DNA of 64,000 nucleotides from Myroides phaeus (GCF_009799805.1 NZ_CP047050.1:2742001-2806000), one strand, 5' to 3'. Counted from the stretch's first letter, positions 17,849 to 25,988 are shown. Made by a program: numbers and translations. The notes: generated by a model from the sequence alone, not told the origin.

Positions 17849-19069
17849 CTACCCCCTCTCTACATAAATCTTTCCAACAAACCACTCCTCTAACGGATTA
17901 AGCATAAACTCATCCCATTGCTTACTAATCACAAACCATCTGTCCGCTAATAACTCAATTGGCTCTGCAAAGAAGTCAGCCGACAAAGCAATGATATCCC
18001 CTTCCTGTAAACCCGTTACTTCCTTAATCGCTAAAGTATCATTCCACAAAACATCAGCACAAAATGTAGCACTACTCAACTCACAAATATCTTGTTCTGT
18101 AAGTACCTTTTCGTTTGCTAAATCAGCAAAAATATACTTCGCAACCTCTGGCACGGGCAAATCTCTAAACAATAATAATTTCTTTAAAAGAGCAATATCC
18201 TCCGGGCGATGCTCCTCTTGTTCTGCTTCACCTGTATCAAAATAACCAATGTATAAATCCGGAAAACTTGCACATACTACAACATCGTACAAATCGTCAA
18301 AAAGTCCACTCTGAATTTCATTAAAAGTCTCCTCACGCTCAATCTGTTGATTCAAATCTTTACAATAAACCGCAATATCCTCTGCTGTTAGGGTATTAGC
18401 AGAGAACTCGCCACTACTCAAATAGGGATTACAGATAAAATAGGTGCCCACTAAATTGGTTGTCTTTACAAAATCATCCATTAATGCATCGTCAGTAACA
18501 ATCCCTTTGATCTGATAAACCTTGTGCCCACTCTTCGTGTATTCTACAAACTCAAAATCGTAGCCATACCAAGGAGAGTCAGCATTCATCCCATAAAACC
18601 CCATAAAAAGAGCTACAGTCCAATTACTGGCAATTATAACTTTAGGCTTAATAACCTCCTCGATTAACTTCTGGGTAACATTTAATTGATCTATCAAAAA
18701 GATACGACCATCTAAATCATCTAACAATACTTGCAACAAGTCTAAGCTATTGTTTTCACGATGATAAAACAGGTCGGTATAAGCGATGTGAGGTGCAAAA
18801 TCAAGCTGAGAATCTGCTGACTGCAACATATCAGTAACCCTTGTGAAGTAAGGGTTGTATTTATATTCTGTGGTTGGATTCTTGCGATAAGTAAACTTAA
18901 CAGGTCCGGGAACTGAAGAATCATTGTAAGTTGGATTTAACCCCAACACCAATATATCTTTTTGTTTGTCGTTAGCACAAAAACAGTACTTGCGCTGCTT
19001 CACAACTTCCGGAATACCTAATATTTCGCTATTCTGCCACACATGGCTAACTAATCGTTGAATATCCAT
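17849..19069 (-). CDS. Uncharacterised protein with uracil-DNA-glycosylase-like motifs
   Basis: A 406-residue soluble protein. Near residue 40 it has D-I-L-V-L-G-L-N-P-T-Y-N-D, like motif 1 of the uracil-DNA glycosylase superfamily (G-L-N-P form), preceded by K-Y-C-F-C. A second candidate motif, F-I-C-N-P-Y-L-S-S-G, lies near residue 212 where the superfamily carries its H/N-P-S loop, and P-K-V-I-I-A-S-N-W in between fits a core strand. The last ~160 residues are an acidic extension without known motifs. It lies in the accessory stretch with defence-like genes. Glycosylase-like fold is an inference from motif spacing; catalytic activity is unproven. Confidence 0.6.
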   Translation of the reverse strand: MDIQRLVSHVWQNSEILGIPEVVKQRKYCFCANDKQKDILVLGLNPTYNDSSVPGPVKFTYRKNPTTEYKYNPYFTRVTDMLQSADSQLDFAPHIAYTDLFYHRENNSLDLLQVLLDDLDGRIFLIDQLNVTQKLIEEVIKPKVIIASNWTVALFMGFYGMNADSPWYGYDFEFVEYTKSGHKVYQIKGIVTDDALMDDFVKTTNLVGTYFICNPYLSSGEFSANTLTAEDIAVYCKDLNQQIEREETFNEIQSGLFDDLYDVVVCASFPDLYIGYFDTGEAEQEEHRPEDIALLKKLLLFRDLPVPEVAKYIFADLANEKVLTEQDICELSSATFCADVLWNDTLAIKEVTGLQEGDIIALSADFFAEPIELLADRWFVISKQWDEFMLNPLEEWFVGKIYVERG

Positions 19070-19160
19070 AACAACTATCTTTTGGGTTATAGAACAAAGA
19101 TAATTTAGGCAATGTTGCTAAGTGCAACACGAAGAAAAGCAAGAAGATATTTTTATAAGG

Positions 19161-20156
19161 TTAATCTCCATTAAACAATCTCTCTATCTCCTTTATTCTA
19201 ACAAGTAAATCTTCCCAAGACAAACTACTCCCTATAATCATGTTATCTTGCATTATTTTATAATCTTTTTCCCAAAGAACAATAACTTCTATAGGAGGAA
19301 ATATACGTAACTTCCCTTTTACATGATTACTATAATCCATATCACGTAAAGGAGTTATTGTTTTTCTATGCTCAACAATAACTTCAAATAAATGATGGTC
19401 ATTTAATGCCATTGTACCATAAATAGAAGCCATTAATTTATCTAAATCATAGAAATGACGTGTTAATCTATCAGTTCTTATCTTATTTATTGGCTTAGAA
19501 AACTCCTCATGCAATAACAAAATCTTCTCAATACAAGTTCTTGTAGGTATAACAACCTGTACATCAAATGGTAAATCAGAAAAATCTAAACTTGCATATT
19601 GAGCATCAATAAATGAAGAAATCTCCTTAACTTCCATAGGTTCAATTAATGATCTTGCTCCTATTTCTAAAAGCACACGCTGATGTATATAAACATTCTT
19701 ATTAGGAACAATAGAGTGATAATAAATTTCTAATATATTAGGATCACTTGTGTCATCTACCTGAGCATTATATTTTATTTCATATTGACTACAATCTATA
19801 TTTAAAAGTTTTAATTGAGCTATTAATTCTTCTCTAAACTCATTTATGATAAAACCTCCTGATGTTTTTCTGAGCTTCTTTATCTGAGATTTTGATTTCA
19901 ACTCTCCAAAACCTAATAACTCTCGATCAATAATTAAATCAATATCTTCAGAAAATCGGTTAATTAAACTATATGCTTTACTCAAAGAGGTACCTCCCTT
20001 AAAAATAATTGATGAAGAATATTGTGATTGAAATATTGCCCTTAAAATCATACAAACCCACCAATCTTTTTCAACTACAAATGTAGGTAGTCCTTTAACA
20101 CTAGCTACTTGTTCTAAAACAGCAATTCTTTGTTTTTTATTTAATTCAATCCACAT
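19161..20156 (-). CDS. AbiEii/AbiGii-family nucleotidyltransferase toxin
   Basis: A 331-residue protein of the AbiEii toxin family, the toxin half of type IV toxin-antitoxin and abortive-infection systems. The nucleotidyltransferase motif is plain: F-K-G-G-T-S-L-S-K-A-Y (near residue 53), followed by F-S-E-D-I-D-L-I-I with the catalytic D-x-D, then a DUF1814-type C-terminal half including H-F-Y-D-L-D-K-L. Characterised family members transfer nucleotides to RNA (GTP-specific in AbiEii; tRNA ends in MenT toxins). The start overlaps the end of the upstream partner gene by 11 bases, indicating translational coupling. Confidence 0.93.
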   Translation of the reverse strand: MWIELNKKQRIAVLEQVASVKGLPTFVVEKDWWVCMILRAIFQSQYSSSIIFKGGTSLSKAYSLINRFSEDIDLIIDRELLGFGELKSKSQIKKLRKTSGGFIINEFREELIAQLKLLNIDCSQYEIKYNAQVDDTSDPNILEIYYHSIVPNKNVYIHQRVLLEIGARSLIEPMEVKEISSFIDAQYASLDFSDLPFDVQVVIPTRTCIEKILLLHEEFSKPINKIRTDRLTRHFYDLDKLMASIYGTMALNDHHLFEVIVEHRKTITPLRDMDYSNHVKGKLRIFPPIEVIVLWEKDYKIMQDNMIIGSSLSWEDLLVRIKEIERLFNGD

Positions 20157-20748
20157 AACACTCCTTTATTAATTTCTGAATTCTTACTGGTGCATATTGT
20201 AATTGAGTATCCAAAACTTGCTTATCTACACGCAAAATAGCTGGCTTTATTTTATTCAAAAAATCATTTGACACACCATCTTTTCCAACTTCTTTAAATG
20301 CCTGTACAATCAAATGCAAAAGCTCATTCTTGATAGCAAAACTTTTAGGAACAGTTCTTTTAAACTTAATTGTACGAGTGTCTATTTTGATTTCTCTTTG
20401 TGAACCATCGGTCAAATAAACAGTTTTTAAAGGCACTTGAGTAGTTAATCCTAGTAAATACAACGCTAATACTCCTGTCGGCGCAATTCGCGCTTTATCT
20501 CTCTTGGCAATTTCTCTTGCCACTTCATCTATATCTGGATAAATAGTACCTAACAATGGATCTTTTTTAGGTTTTAAATAAATACCATGTGCTAGTCTTT
20601 CTACAACAGATGTTTTTTCAACACGAGAAAGTACTTTTCGGATATTTTCAGGAGAACCATATTTACAAAAATCTTCAGCGAAAAACATCTCTCCACGTGA
20701 AGATTTCAAAATCTTTGTTTCTATTTGTTTTTTAACTGAATCTGACAT
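20146..20748 (-). CDS. AbiEi-like antitoxin / DUF6088 winged-helix regulator
   Basis: A 200-residue protein encoded immediately before the AbiEii toxin and overlapping it by 11 bases. The N-terminal ~60 residues form a winged helix of the AbiEi-antitoxin type (F-A-E-D-F-C-K-Y-G-S-P-E-N-I-R-K-V-L-S-R then L-A-H-G-I-Y-L-K-P). The remainder fits the DUF6088 family (A-R-I-A-P-T-G-V-L-A-L-Y-L-L-G). In studied AbiE systems this component neutralises the toxin without a stable complex and represses its own promoter. Two palindromic sites over the promoter just upstream fit that role here. Confidence 0.88.
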   Translation of the reverse strand: MSDSVKKQIETKILKSSRGEMFFAEDFCKYGSPENIRKVLSRVEKTSVVERLAHGIYLKPKKDPLLGTIYPDIDEVAREIAKRDKARIAPTGVLALYLLGLTTQVPLKTVYLTDGSQREIKIDTRTIKFKRTVPKSFAIKNELLHLIVQAFKEVGKDGVSNDFLNKIKPAILRVDKQVLDTQLQYAPVRIQKLIKECYVD

Positions 20749-20764
20749 CTATTTATATTTTTAT

Positions 20765-20797
20765 TTTGTCACAAATTTAATGAATTTTTGTGACAAA
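20765..20797 (-). promoter_or_regulatory. AbiE promoter with two palindromic operator candidates
   Basis: TTTGTCACAAA (20765-20775) and TTTGTGACAAA (20787-20797) are inverted copies of each other, each also a near-perfect palindrome, with centres 22 bp apart (two helical turns). The minus-strand -7 box TAAATTTG occupies 20772-20779 and overlaps the promoter-proximal site, so binding would block transcription. The paired sites agree with the autorepression known for AbiEi antitoxins. Confidence 0.7.
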
Positions 20798-21544
20798 TAA
20801 CACAAGAATAAACTTGCAATAAAACATATACAAGATACTAATAATCAATATACAGAATTACAAAAATCATAAAAAACAAAAAATTAAAAACCACCAATAC
20901 TAACCAACTAATTATCGCTATAAAACAGCAAATAATGGAAGTTTTAAATAAAGTATCTATTTACTCTCTATTCCATCCTTTTTTCTTATATTTACACTAT
21001 ATCATACTCACACACAGTGTGATAATTATAAAAAACTATTATAAGTGCTTAAATTCAACTCTAAGAATTAATTCACTACTTGCGACTAAAAACAGGGTCG
21101 TATTTCTACTTTTTTTCAAAAATTTTACTGGTTTTCAAAACAGCAAAATCGTGTTCAATCCGAGTATTAGTCGTGATTTGTAGCACCATTGTTCGGAAAA
21201 GCCACCCTTTTTCCGAAGCTCACTCGAACAATTCCCGAACAACATCCGAACAAATGCTTTTCCAACATCCTGAATCCCTTACCCAGTAAGGGTTTGAACT
21301 ACATTACCTTGCTTTGAAACACTAAAAAAGTGGTACTTTTTATCTTTTTACGGTGTTTTTTACAAACTTTAGTTCATCGTATTGTTTTTTTTATAGCGCT
21401 GTTTTTTATTTTCGTAAATAGCATATTATGCGATTGTTGTTTTTATTAAAACACTGTAATTCATTCATTTAAAAAAACTTACATACTACATCTTTCTATG
21501 TATTTAAAAGCACAAAATTATTCTACAACGAAACCATTAGGCAC
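20798..21544. other. Long intergenic region holding an iteron array
   Basis: About 750 bases without a convincing gene; short plus-strand frames (20935-21183, 21080-21289) lack family features and codon structure. The notable content is the hairpin and 11-bp iterons at 21192-21255, listed separately. Confidence 0.5.
21192..21255 (+). repeat. Hairpin plus 11-bp CGAAC iteron array, copy 1
   Basis: A stem (ttcggaaaag 21192-21201 with ctttttccgaa 21207-21217) leads into direct repeats ctcgaac (21223), cccgaac (21234) and tccgaac (21245), each 11 bp apart; the stem's own tccgaag (21212) is in register as a fourth, degenerate unit. The same geometry recurs at 45666-45705. Confidence 0.7.
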
Positions 21545-21572
21545 AAAAAAAGCACTGCTATAAACAGTGCTT
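21545..21572 (-). terminator. Terminator of the SMI1/KNR4 gene at 21600
   Basis: aagcactg (21550-21557) pairs with cagtgctt (21565-21572); on the minus strand the stem is followed by a T run. It lies 28 bases after the stop codon. Confidence 0.75.
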
Positions 21573-21599
21573 CTATATATCTTTTATAATTAAGATTGA

Positions 21600-22370
21600 T
21601 TACATCTCAAAACTTGTTGGCAATACGCCATAGTCAACTAAATTAAACTCAGGAAATTTAGCTTCTAACGCTGTAGTCCATTGTTTGATTTGACCTTGTT
21701 TTTTAACGCTGTCTAAACTTTCTTTGTAGTCAATAAAATACGTTGGTGTACTTCCTGAACCGTAAGTTAAGCGACTCATCTCAATTGCTTCTCCATTTAA
21801 AACGGCTTGTGCAATGTATTCGTCTACTCCTGCTTCTGATTGTTCTGACAATGTCCATTTACTTGTCAACTTTAACGGCAACGCTTGGTATAACGCTTCT
21901 TCATCTTTTGTTGTAATAGCAAATTGCACACACCAACTTTTTTCTGAATTGTCTAATGACAATACATCTTCGTCTTCTAATTGTTGTAAAGCGTACGTAA
22001 TTAACTCTTCAAATGTGAAATCTGTTTTCTCAATCTCATCGTCAACCCAATTGAATATACGCTGACTATTCACCTTCTCCGTACGTAAAATCCAATAATC
22101 CTCTCCTCCATTATCACCAATCATCAAATAATTTGGCACAGCTTCTTGTAAGTACGAATTTTGTTCTAAGAAATCGCTAACGTCTGTAAATAGCCCTTGA
22201 ACGAAATCTTGTTGCATTCCGAAAGTCAACAAAAAGTCACGGTAATATGCTGGAAATGCAATTCCTACTTCTTGTTCTAAATTCGCAACCTCTGCTTCTG
22301 TCATTGGAATGTAAAAAACTTTGTCGCCAACAGCTTTTACTCTTTCCATTATATCTTGATAATTAATCAT
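21600..22370 (-). CDS. SMI1/KNR4 (SUKH) family protein
   Basis: Using ATG 22370 (MINYQDIMERVK) rather than an upstream in-frame TTG gives 256 residues. The first ~120 residues form a SMI1/KNR4 domain: I-P-M-T-E-A-E-V-A-N-L-E-Q-E-V-G-I-A-F-P-A-Y-Y-R-D-F-L-L-T-F-G, then Y-L-M-I-G-D-N-G-G-E-D-Y-W-I-L. The remaining half (C-V-Q-F-A-I-T-T-K-D-E-E-A-L-Y onwards) is unassigned. SUKH proteins are often immunity proteins against polymorphic toxins, but many are orphan. Here a second SUKH gene lies 2.5 kb away and no toxin is in the window. Confidence 0.85.
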   Translation of the reverse strand: MINYQDIMERVKAVGDKVFYIPMTEAEVANLEQEVGIAFPAYYRDFLLTFGMQQDFVQGLFTDVSDFLEQNSYLQEAVPNYLMIGDNGGEDYWILRTEKVNSQRIFNWVDDEIEKTDFTFEELITYALQQLEDEDVLSLDNSEKSWCVQFAITTKDEEALYQALPLKLTSKWTLSEQSEAGVDEYIAQAVLNGEAIEMSRLTYGSGSTPTYFIDYKESLDSVKKQGQIKQWTTALEAKFPEFNLVDYGVLPTSFEM

Positions 22371-22485
22371 ATCTATGTGAATTAATTTTACTTTTCTATT
22401 AATAGGCAAAGTTACAACAGATATCAAGGGTTTTAAGCTTTTGAAGGTAGTTTATTTACAGCAACTACTGAATTTCAACACGTAA

Positions 22486-23031
22486 TTAGTGGGTTTCCTG
22501 TTCTCCTATATAAGCTTTTATATACCCTATATAGGCTTCAAAACGCTCTAATTGATGGTTATCGTCAACATAAACCACAACGGTATTTGGTTGATTATAA
22601 ATATCATATTGGGTGAAGTCAAGTACTTCATCGTTTTTAGCTAACAATAGCAAGGCATCGCTAACTTGTGGAATAACAACCAATGCATTTTGTAAATTAT
22701 CGGTAATTGGAACGGGGACGCGAAGTTGGTTTGTATAGTTCAAAAGCGGACTCGTTAAGACTAATATCGTCTTTAAACCGTTTGTTTGACGCATTTCTCT
22801 CAACTGATAAGCAAAGTTTGCTCCTGCTGAATCTCCTACAACGATTACCTCTTGTGTGTTGGCAACGGCTGTAAAAGCAATGTTCATAAAGTCTTTAAAA
22901 TTGGTATCGGGAGTCCACTCAAAGGCAATCATTTCAACCCCTTTCATTGCTAATTGAAGGTTTAGAAATTTACGCGATTGTCTGTTTGAACCATACCCGT
23001 GAAAATAAACTAAGGTTTTTTGTATGTGCAA
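22486..23031 (-). CDS. Small alpha/beta hydrolase (YqiA/YcfP-like)
   Basis: A 181-residue protein with an oxyanion region Y-F-H-G-Y-G-S-N, the nucleophile elbow V-V-G-D-S-A-G-A-N-F (G-D-S-A-G; serine near residue 69), an acidic residue in A-K-N-D-E-V and the catalytic histidine in D-D-N-H-Q-L. This is the compact single-domain esterase layout of the UPF0227 group. No signal peptide. The frame must start with TTG at 23031 (or another non-ATG codon), because no ATG precedes the first conserved strand. It lies 29 bases after the stop of the 23061 gene and may be co-transcribed with it. Substrate unknown. Confidence 0.78.
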   Translation of the reverse strand: MHIQKTLVYFHGYGSNRQSRKFLNLQLAMKGVEMIAFEWTPDTNFKDFMNIAFTAVANTQEVIVVGDSAGANFAYQLREMRQTNGLKTILVLTSPLLNYTNQLRVPVPITDNLQNALVVIPQVSDALLLLAKNDEVLDFTQYDIYNQPNTVVVYVDDNHQLERFEAYIGYIKAYIGEQETH

Positions 23032-23060
23032 TTCTTTTCTTTTAATGTGTTTTTCTATGC

Positions 23061-23459
23061 TTACTCCAACGCTATATAGTAAGTTTTGTCTTCATTTTCG
23101 TATAAAAATACAATTGCTTGCGCATCTGGATTGTGTGGCTCGTTTAAAGCAGTGTAAAACGTCATTCTATCTACTAAAATAGCTTTTGGTGATTTAATAC
23201 TGCTAAACTCAAGTGTAGAATGCAAGGCTTTTATTTTTTTCAAAAATGCCGCAAGATCAACACACCCAACGCTTATAGCTCCGTTCTCTACATTCTTTTG
23301 CCCAACATAACAACAACTTTCAAACGCTTGCTTTGTTGCAAAGTATTTACTCTCTACTATTGTTTTTGTACGTTTCTGGTTTAATGCTGTATTACTCATA
23401 ATTAACTGCTCCAATTGTTTATAATTTCCATAGAGAAAACAACTCCGTTTCTCTAACAT
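23061..23459 (-). CDS. Hypothetical protein
   Basis: A 132-residue protein from ATG 23459, or 112 residues from ATG 23399 (MSNTALNQKRTKT). It is mixed alpha/beta with no signal peptide, no membrane helix and no motif I recognise. Two adjacent cysteines occur in E-S-C-C-Y-V-G, and the end F-L-Y-E-N-E-D-K-T-Y-Y-I-A-L-E looks like a terminal beta hairpin. It sits between the WYL regulator and the small hydrolase, all on the minus strand with gaps of 44 and 29 bases, so an operon is likely. Function unknown. Confidence 0.6.
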   Translation of the reverse strand: MLEKRSCFLYGNYKQLEQLIMSNTALNQKRTKTIVESKYFATKQAFESCCYVGQKNVENGAISVGCVDLAAFLKKIKALHSTLEFSSIKSPKAILVDRMTFYTALNEPHNPDAQAIVFLYENEDKTYYIALE

Positions 23460-23503
23460 TTCTAAAATAATACAGTCAATGTTGTAAAACGAAACATCTA
23501 TAA

Positions 23504-24400
23504 CTAAACGTATCTATCCAAGGCTTTTTGCAGTTTATTTTTAATGTTGGTGCGCAACTCTACAGGTTCTAACACTTCAATCGCGCTTCCGTACGAAATA
23601 AGTAAACTTTCTAATTCGTGATTTAACCTAACTGTAATAGAGAATATCATATAGTCAGCGGTTATTTCTTCCTCTTTGAACGAGTCGTGCCAAGGCAAAG
23701 TGCGTATGTAGTTAATTGCACTTTGATCACACTTCAAGCGCACATAGCTAATTTCTCCCCGTTGGTCAATACCAATCGTATTGTCAAACATCGCAAAACT
23801 ATCTACTTCTGTCAGCGTAAACTCCTTTTGAGTAATCTCTAAGTCGTGAATGCGGTCTAAAGCAAAAATATTGTGATCACGATTGGCTAACGTTCTCGTA
23901 ATTATGTACCAACGATTGAGATATTCCTTGACAAATAATGGTTCTATAATATAAGTAGTCGGTTTGTCATCTTTAAACGATTCGTAGACAATTTGCAGTT
24001 TTCGCTTGGTCAAAATTGCCTCCAAACAAAGGGGCAAATAGGCATAACCTTTCCCTCTAACGCGATGTCCAAACTGTACATAGCGAAATAAAATAGGATC
24101 GTCTAACACCTTTTGGCTAAATTGTTCCAAACTAATGATGTTCTTTATATTTTGGTAGTTCAACAGCATTTCTTCTTGGTTGTCATCTGTATCTAACTGA
24201 TAACATCCTTCAAGATGACTGTGTACGATATTGATTCCTAAATCGCGGGTTTTACTTAGTACTTTGGTGATAAAACTTGGTTTAAAAGGTAATCCTTTAT
24301 CCTCTAAAGCGTCAGCAAATGAAGTGCGTGAATACTTCTTAGGACTTAAGAATAGATTGTCCAAAAGCAGAATAATTGCCTGAAATTGGTCTGTTGTCAT
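23504..24400 (-). CDS. WYL-domain transcriptional regulator
   Basis: A 298-residue protein with an N-terminal winged-helix region (residues 1-70) and a WYL domain (about 125-210) carrying L-N-R-W-Y-I-I-T-R-T-L-A-N-R-D-H-N-I-F-A-L-D-R-I, the expected W-Y-x-hydrophobic pattern followed by D-R-I. A WCX-like C-terminal extension follows. WYL proteins bind nucleic acids or nucleotides and often regulate DNA-damage responses, CRISPR or phage-defence genes. Its neighbours here are SUKH and repeat proteins. It may be the regulator of the minus-strand cluster 22.5-24.8 kb. Confidence 0.9.
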   Translation of the reverse strand: MTTDQFQAIILLLDNLFLSPKKYSRTSFADALEDKGLPFKPSFITKVLSKTRDLGINIVHSHLEGCYQLDTDDNQEEMLLNYQNIKNIISLEQFSQKVLDDPILFRYVQFGHRVRGKGYAYLPLCLEAILTKRKLQIVYESFKDDKPTTYIIEPLFVKEYLNRWYIITRTLANRDHNIFALDRIHDLEITQKEFTLTEVDSFAMFDNTIGIDQRGEISYVRLKCDQSAINYIRTLPWHDSFKEEEITADYMIFSITVRLNHELESLLISYGSAIEVLEPVELRTNIKNKLQKALDRYV

Positions 24401-24427
24401 TTATTTATATTTTGTAAGGTTGTTATG

Positions 24428-24829
24428 CTAAATCACTACTATCCAAAGTGGCATTGGAAAACTACCATCTACAGTGTATAAAATATCACTCATATTGGTA
24501 TATCTTCCTTTATAAAGATGCTTTCCGTCATACGTATAGAGTACATCACTCATATTCGTATAGCGTCCTTTATAAATATGCTTTCCATCAAAAGTGTACA
24601 AAATATCACTCATATTGGTATATCTTCCTTTATAAAGATGCTTTCCGTCATACGTATAGAGTACATCACTCATATTGGTATAACGCCCTTTGTAAATATG
24701 CTTCCCATCAAACAAAAAAAGCTGATCGCTCATATTGTTATAACGGCCTTTATAGAGGTTTTTCCCGTCAAATGTACAGATGATATCACTATTGTTAGTA
24801 TATCGCCCTTTGTGAATAGTAGTAGGCAT
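24428..24829 (-). CDS. Beta-repeat protein of six 20-residue units
   Basis: A 133-residue protein built from six tandem units of 20 residues with the pattern K-G-R-Y-T-N-M-S-D-h-L-Y-T-h-D-G-K-H-h-Y (h hydrophobic), positions 7-122, ending with hydrophobic P-L-W-I-V-V-I. Alternating polar turns (D-G-K) and aromatic strands suggest a small beta-hairpin fold, similar in style to the four-fold beta-flower and YD/WD-like repeat proteins; this comparison is inference. It has no signal peptide. The gene begins 92 bases downstream of the SMI1/KNR4 gene and ends 28 bases before the WYL regulator gene. The very similar units at DNA level point to recent expansion. Confidence 0.8.
   Translation of the reverse strand: MPTTIHKGRYTNNSDIICTFDGKNLYKGRYNNMSDQLFLFDGKHIYKGRYTNMSDVLYTYDGKHLYKGRYTNMSDILYTFDGKHIYKGRYTNMSDVLYTYDGKHLYKGRYTNMSDILYTVDGSFPMPLWIVVI
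24481..24719. repeat. Tandem 60-bp repeats with 120-bp higher-order period
   Basis: Blocks of 60 bp follow one another inside the gene. Block 24481-24540 is identical base for base to 24601-24660, while the interposed blocks (24541-24600 and 24661-24720) form a second, looser pair. So a 120-bp dimer has been duplicated. Period 60 keeps the reading frame. Confidence 0.92.
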
Positions 24830-24920
24830 AAGTAGTCTATTGGTGTAATTCTAAAATTACCCAATTTATTTCAATAGCAGTCGATAAATGGTAAGAATAT
24901 TAAGAAACGACTTGTAATCT

Positions 24921-25988
24921 CTAAAAAGCACCGTGCTCTACGATAAACATATACTTTTCTGTTCCTCCTTGTTCGAGTGAGCCTATTTCTCTGTAAATCA
25001 ATTCTTCTAAAGAACCAGCAACAACCGTACGTTCCCACGCTTCGTTTTGTAGTTCAACTATTTGTCCGTAATCGCCTTTGTCAGACGGATCAGTGTCTAT
25101 TAAAAGGAAATCACCATTACGACCTTCTGCAAACGGAATCCATTTAGGGTTAGCATATCCTGTGGCTTTAATTTTATCGGAGTATTTAGCTAATAGGTCT
25201 GCATCTACATCCTCATCGCCTAATAGTCCGTTCACATTTTCCCATGCATCACCAATACGGTCAAACGGCAGTAAGTCGTAATCCCATCCATTTGCATGTA
25301 GGCTAAACGCCGAAGTAACAGCATTCCACTTTACATTATTCGCTTTGTAAAAGTTCACTAAAACCGCAGGTAACACAACTCCTTCCAGTTCTTCGCTTAC
25401 TTGGTCAAACTGCTCTTTTGTAATCCCATGTGTCAGGTTGTAGTATTTATTATCACTCTTCACCACCTTGCTAATCCCCGTCAACCAATCGCTCCAAACT
25501 GCTTGTAAATACTCATATCCCTCATCCATTGGCAATACGTCAACTACCGGCACTTCTTGTTTCACGTATTGTTGAATACTTAGTGCATACAAATATCCAT
25601 CGCGCAAGCTGTACCAAACTGAAGTATCATTAAATACAAAAGCACCTGAAGTGTCGGTGTCCCACAATTTAACGCGCTCTGCTGTGTGTTCGTTATAGTA
25701 TTTTACAGGGTCTGACTCACCTTTCATACTCAATTGTCCTGTAAATGTAGATTGAATAGCTCCTTCATAGTTATCTATTTGGCAAGTTAATTCTAATGCA
25801 TCCACCAATTGGTCAACTTTTGAAAAGGCGCGAATACCCAAAAAATTCCATATATATACATCGTTGTACTCCCCAGTAAACAATTCGGAGTTTCCTAATA
25901 ATGCGTGTAATTCGTCAATGTGAAAAGGAAAAGATAATTCTTTACCACAAAAGGTAAACCCTAAATCTGAGAAGTCTGCTGTAATCAT
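24921..25988 (-). CDS. Two-domain SMI1/KNR4 (SUKH) protein
   Basis: From ATG 25988 (MITADFSDLGFTFCG) the product has 355 residues; the longer frame to 26066 has no better start. The N-terminal ~170 residues match a small domain found ahead of other SUKH proteins (F-C-G-K-E-L-S-F-P-F-H-I-D-E-L, then D-V-Y-I-W-N-F-L-G-I-R-A-F). The C-terminal ~190 residues are SMI1/KNR4: G-I-T-K-E-Q-F-D-Q-V-S-E-E-L, L-P-A-V-L-V-N-F-Y-K-A-N-N, and W-I-P-F-A-E-G-R-N-G-D-F-L-L-I-D. Likely cytosolic. An immunity-type role is known for the superfamily; here it is only possible. Leads the minus-strand cluster. Confidence 0.82.
   Translation of the reverse strand: MITADFSDLGFTFCGKELSFPFHIDELHALLGNSELFTGEYNDVYIWNFLGIRAFSKVDQLVDALELTCQIDNYEGAIQSTFTGQLSMKGESDPVKYYNEHTAERVKLWDTDTSGAFVFNDTSVWYSLRDGYLYALSIQQYVKQEVPVVDVLPMDEGYEYLQAVWSDWLTGISKVVKSDNKYYNLTHGITKEQFDQVSEELEGVVLPAVLVNFYKANNVKWNAVTSAFSLHANGWDYDLLPFDRIGDAWENVNGLLGDEDVDADLLAKYSDKIKATGYANPKWIPFAEGRNGDFLLIDTDPSDKGDYGQIVELQNEAWERTVVAGSLEELIYREIGSLEQGGTEKYMFIVEHGAF

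Noticed and set aside
13277..20797. Genomic island with attachment sites around the defence-like genes
   Set aside because: No integrase, no tRNA and no flanking direct repeats were seen, so only a loose accessory stretch is claimed.
21192..21255. Iteron array as a plasmid-type replication origin
   Set aside because: No Rep, ParAB or DnaA-box cluster is nearby and a second copy lies 24 kb away in the same chromosome-like context.
20935..21289. Plus-strand frames of 82 and 69 codons in the AbiE-SUKH spacer
   Set aside because: No ribosome-binding site, no domain and atypical composition; the similar S-N-x-S-R-T text in this frame and in the 45591-45872 frame arises from translating the 11-bp iterons.
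24448..24835. Overlapping plus-strand frames within the 60-bp repeats, and the idea of a CRISPR-like array
   Set aside because: The 60-bp period stays in frame with the minus-strand repeat protein, there are no unique spacers, and the opposite frames are simple shadows of the repeats.
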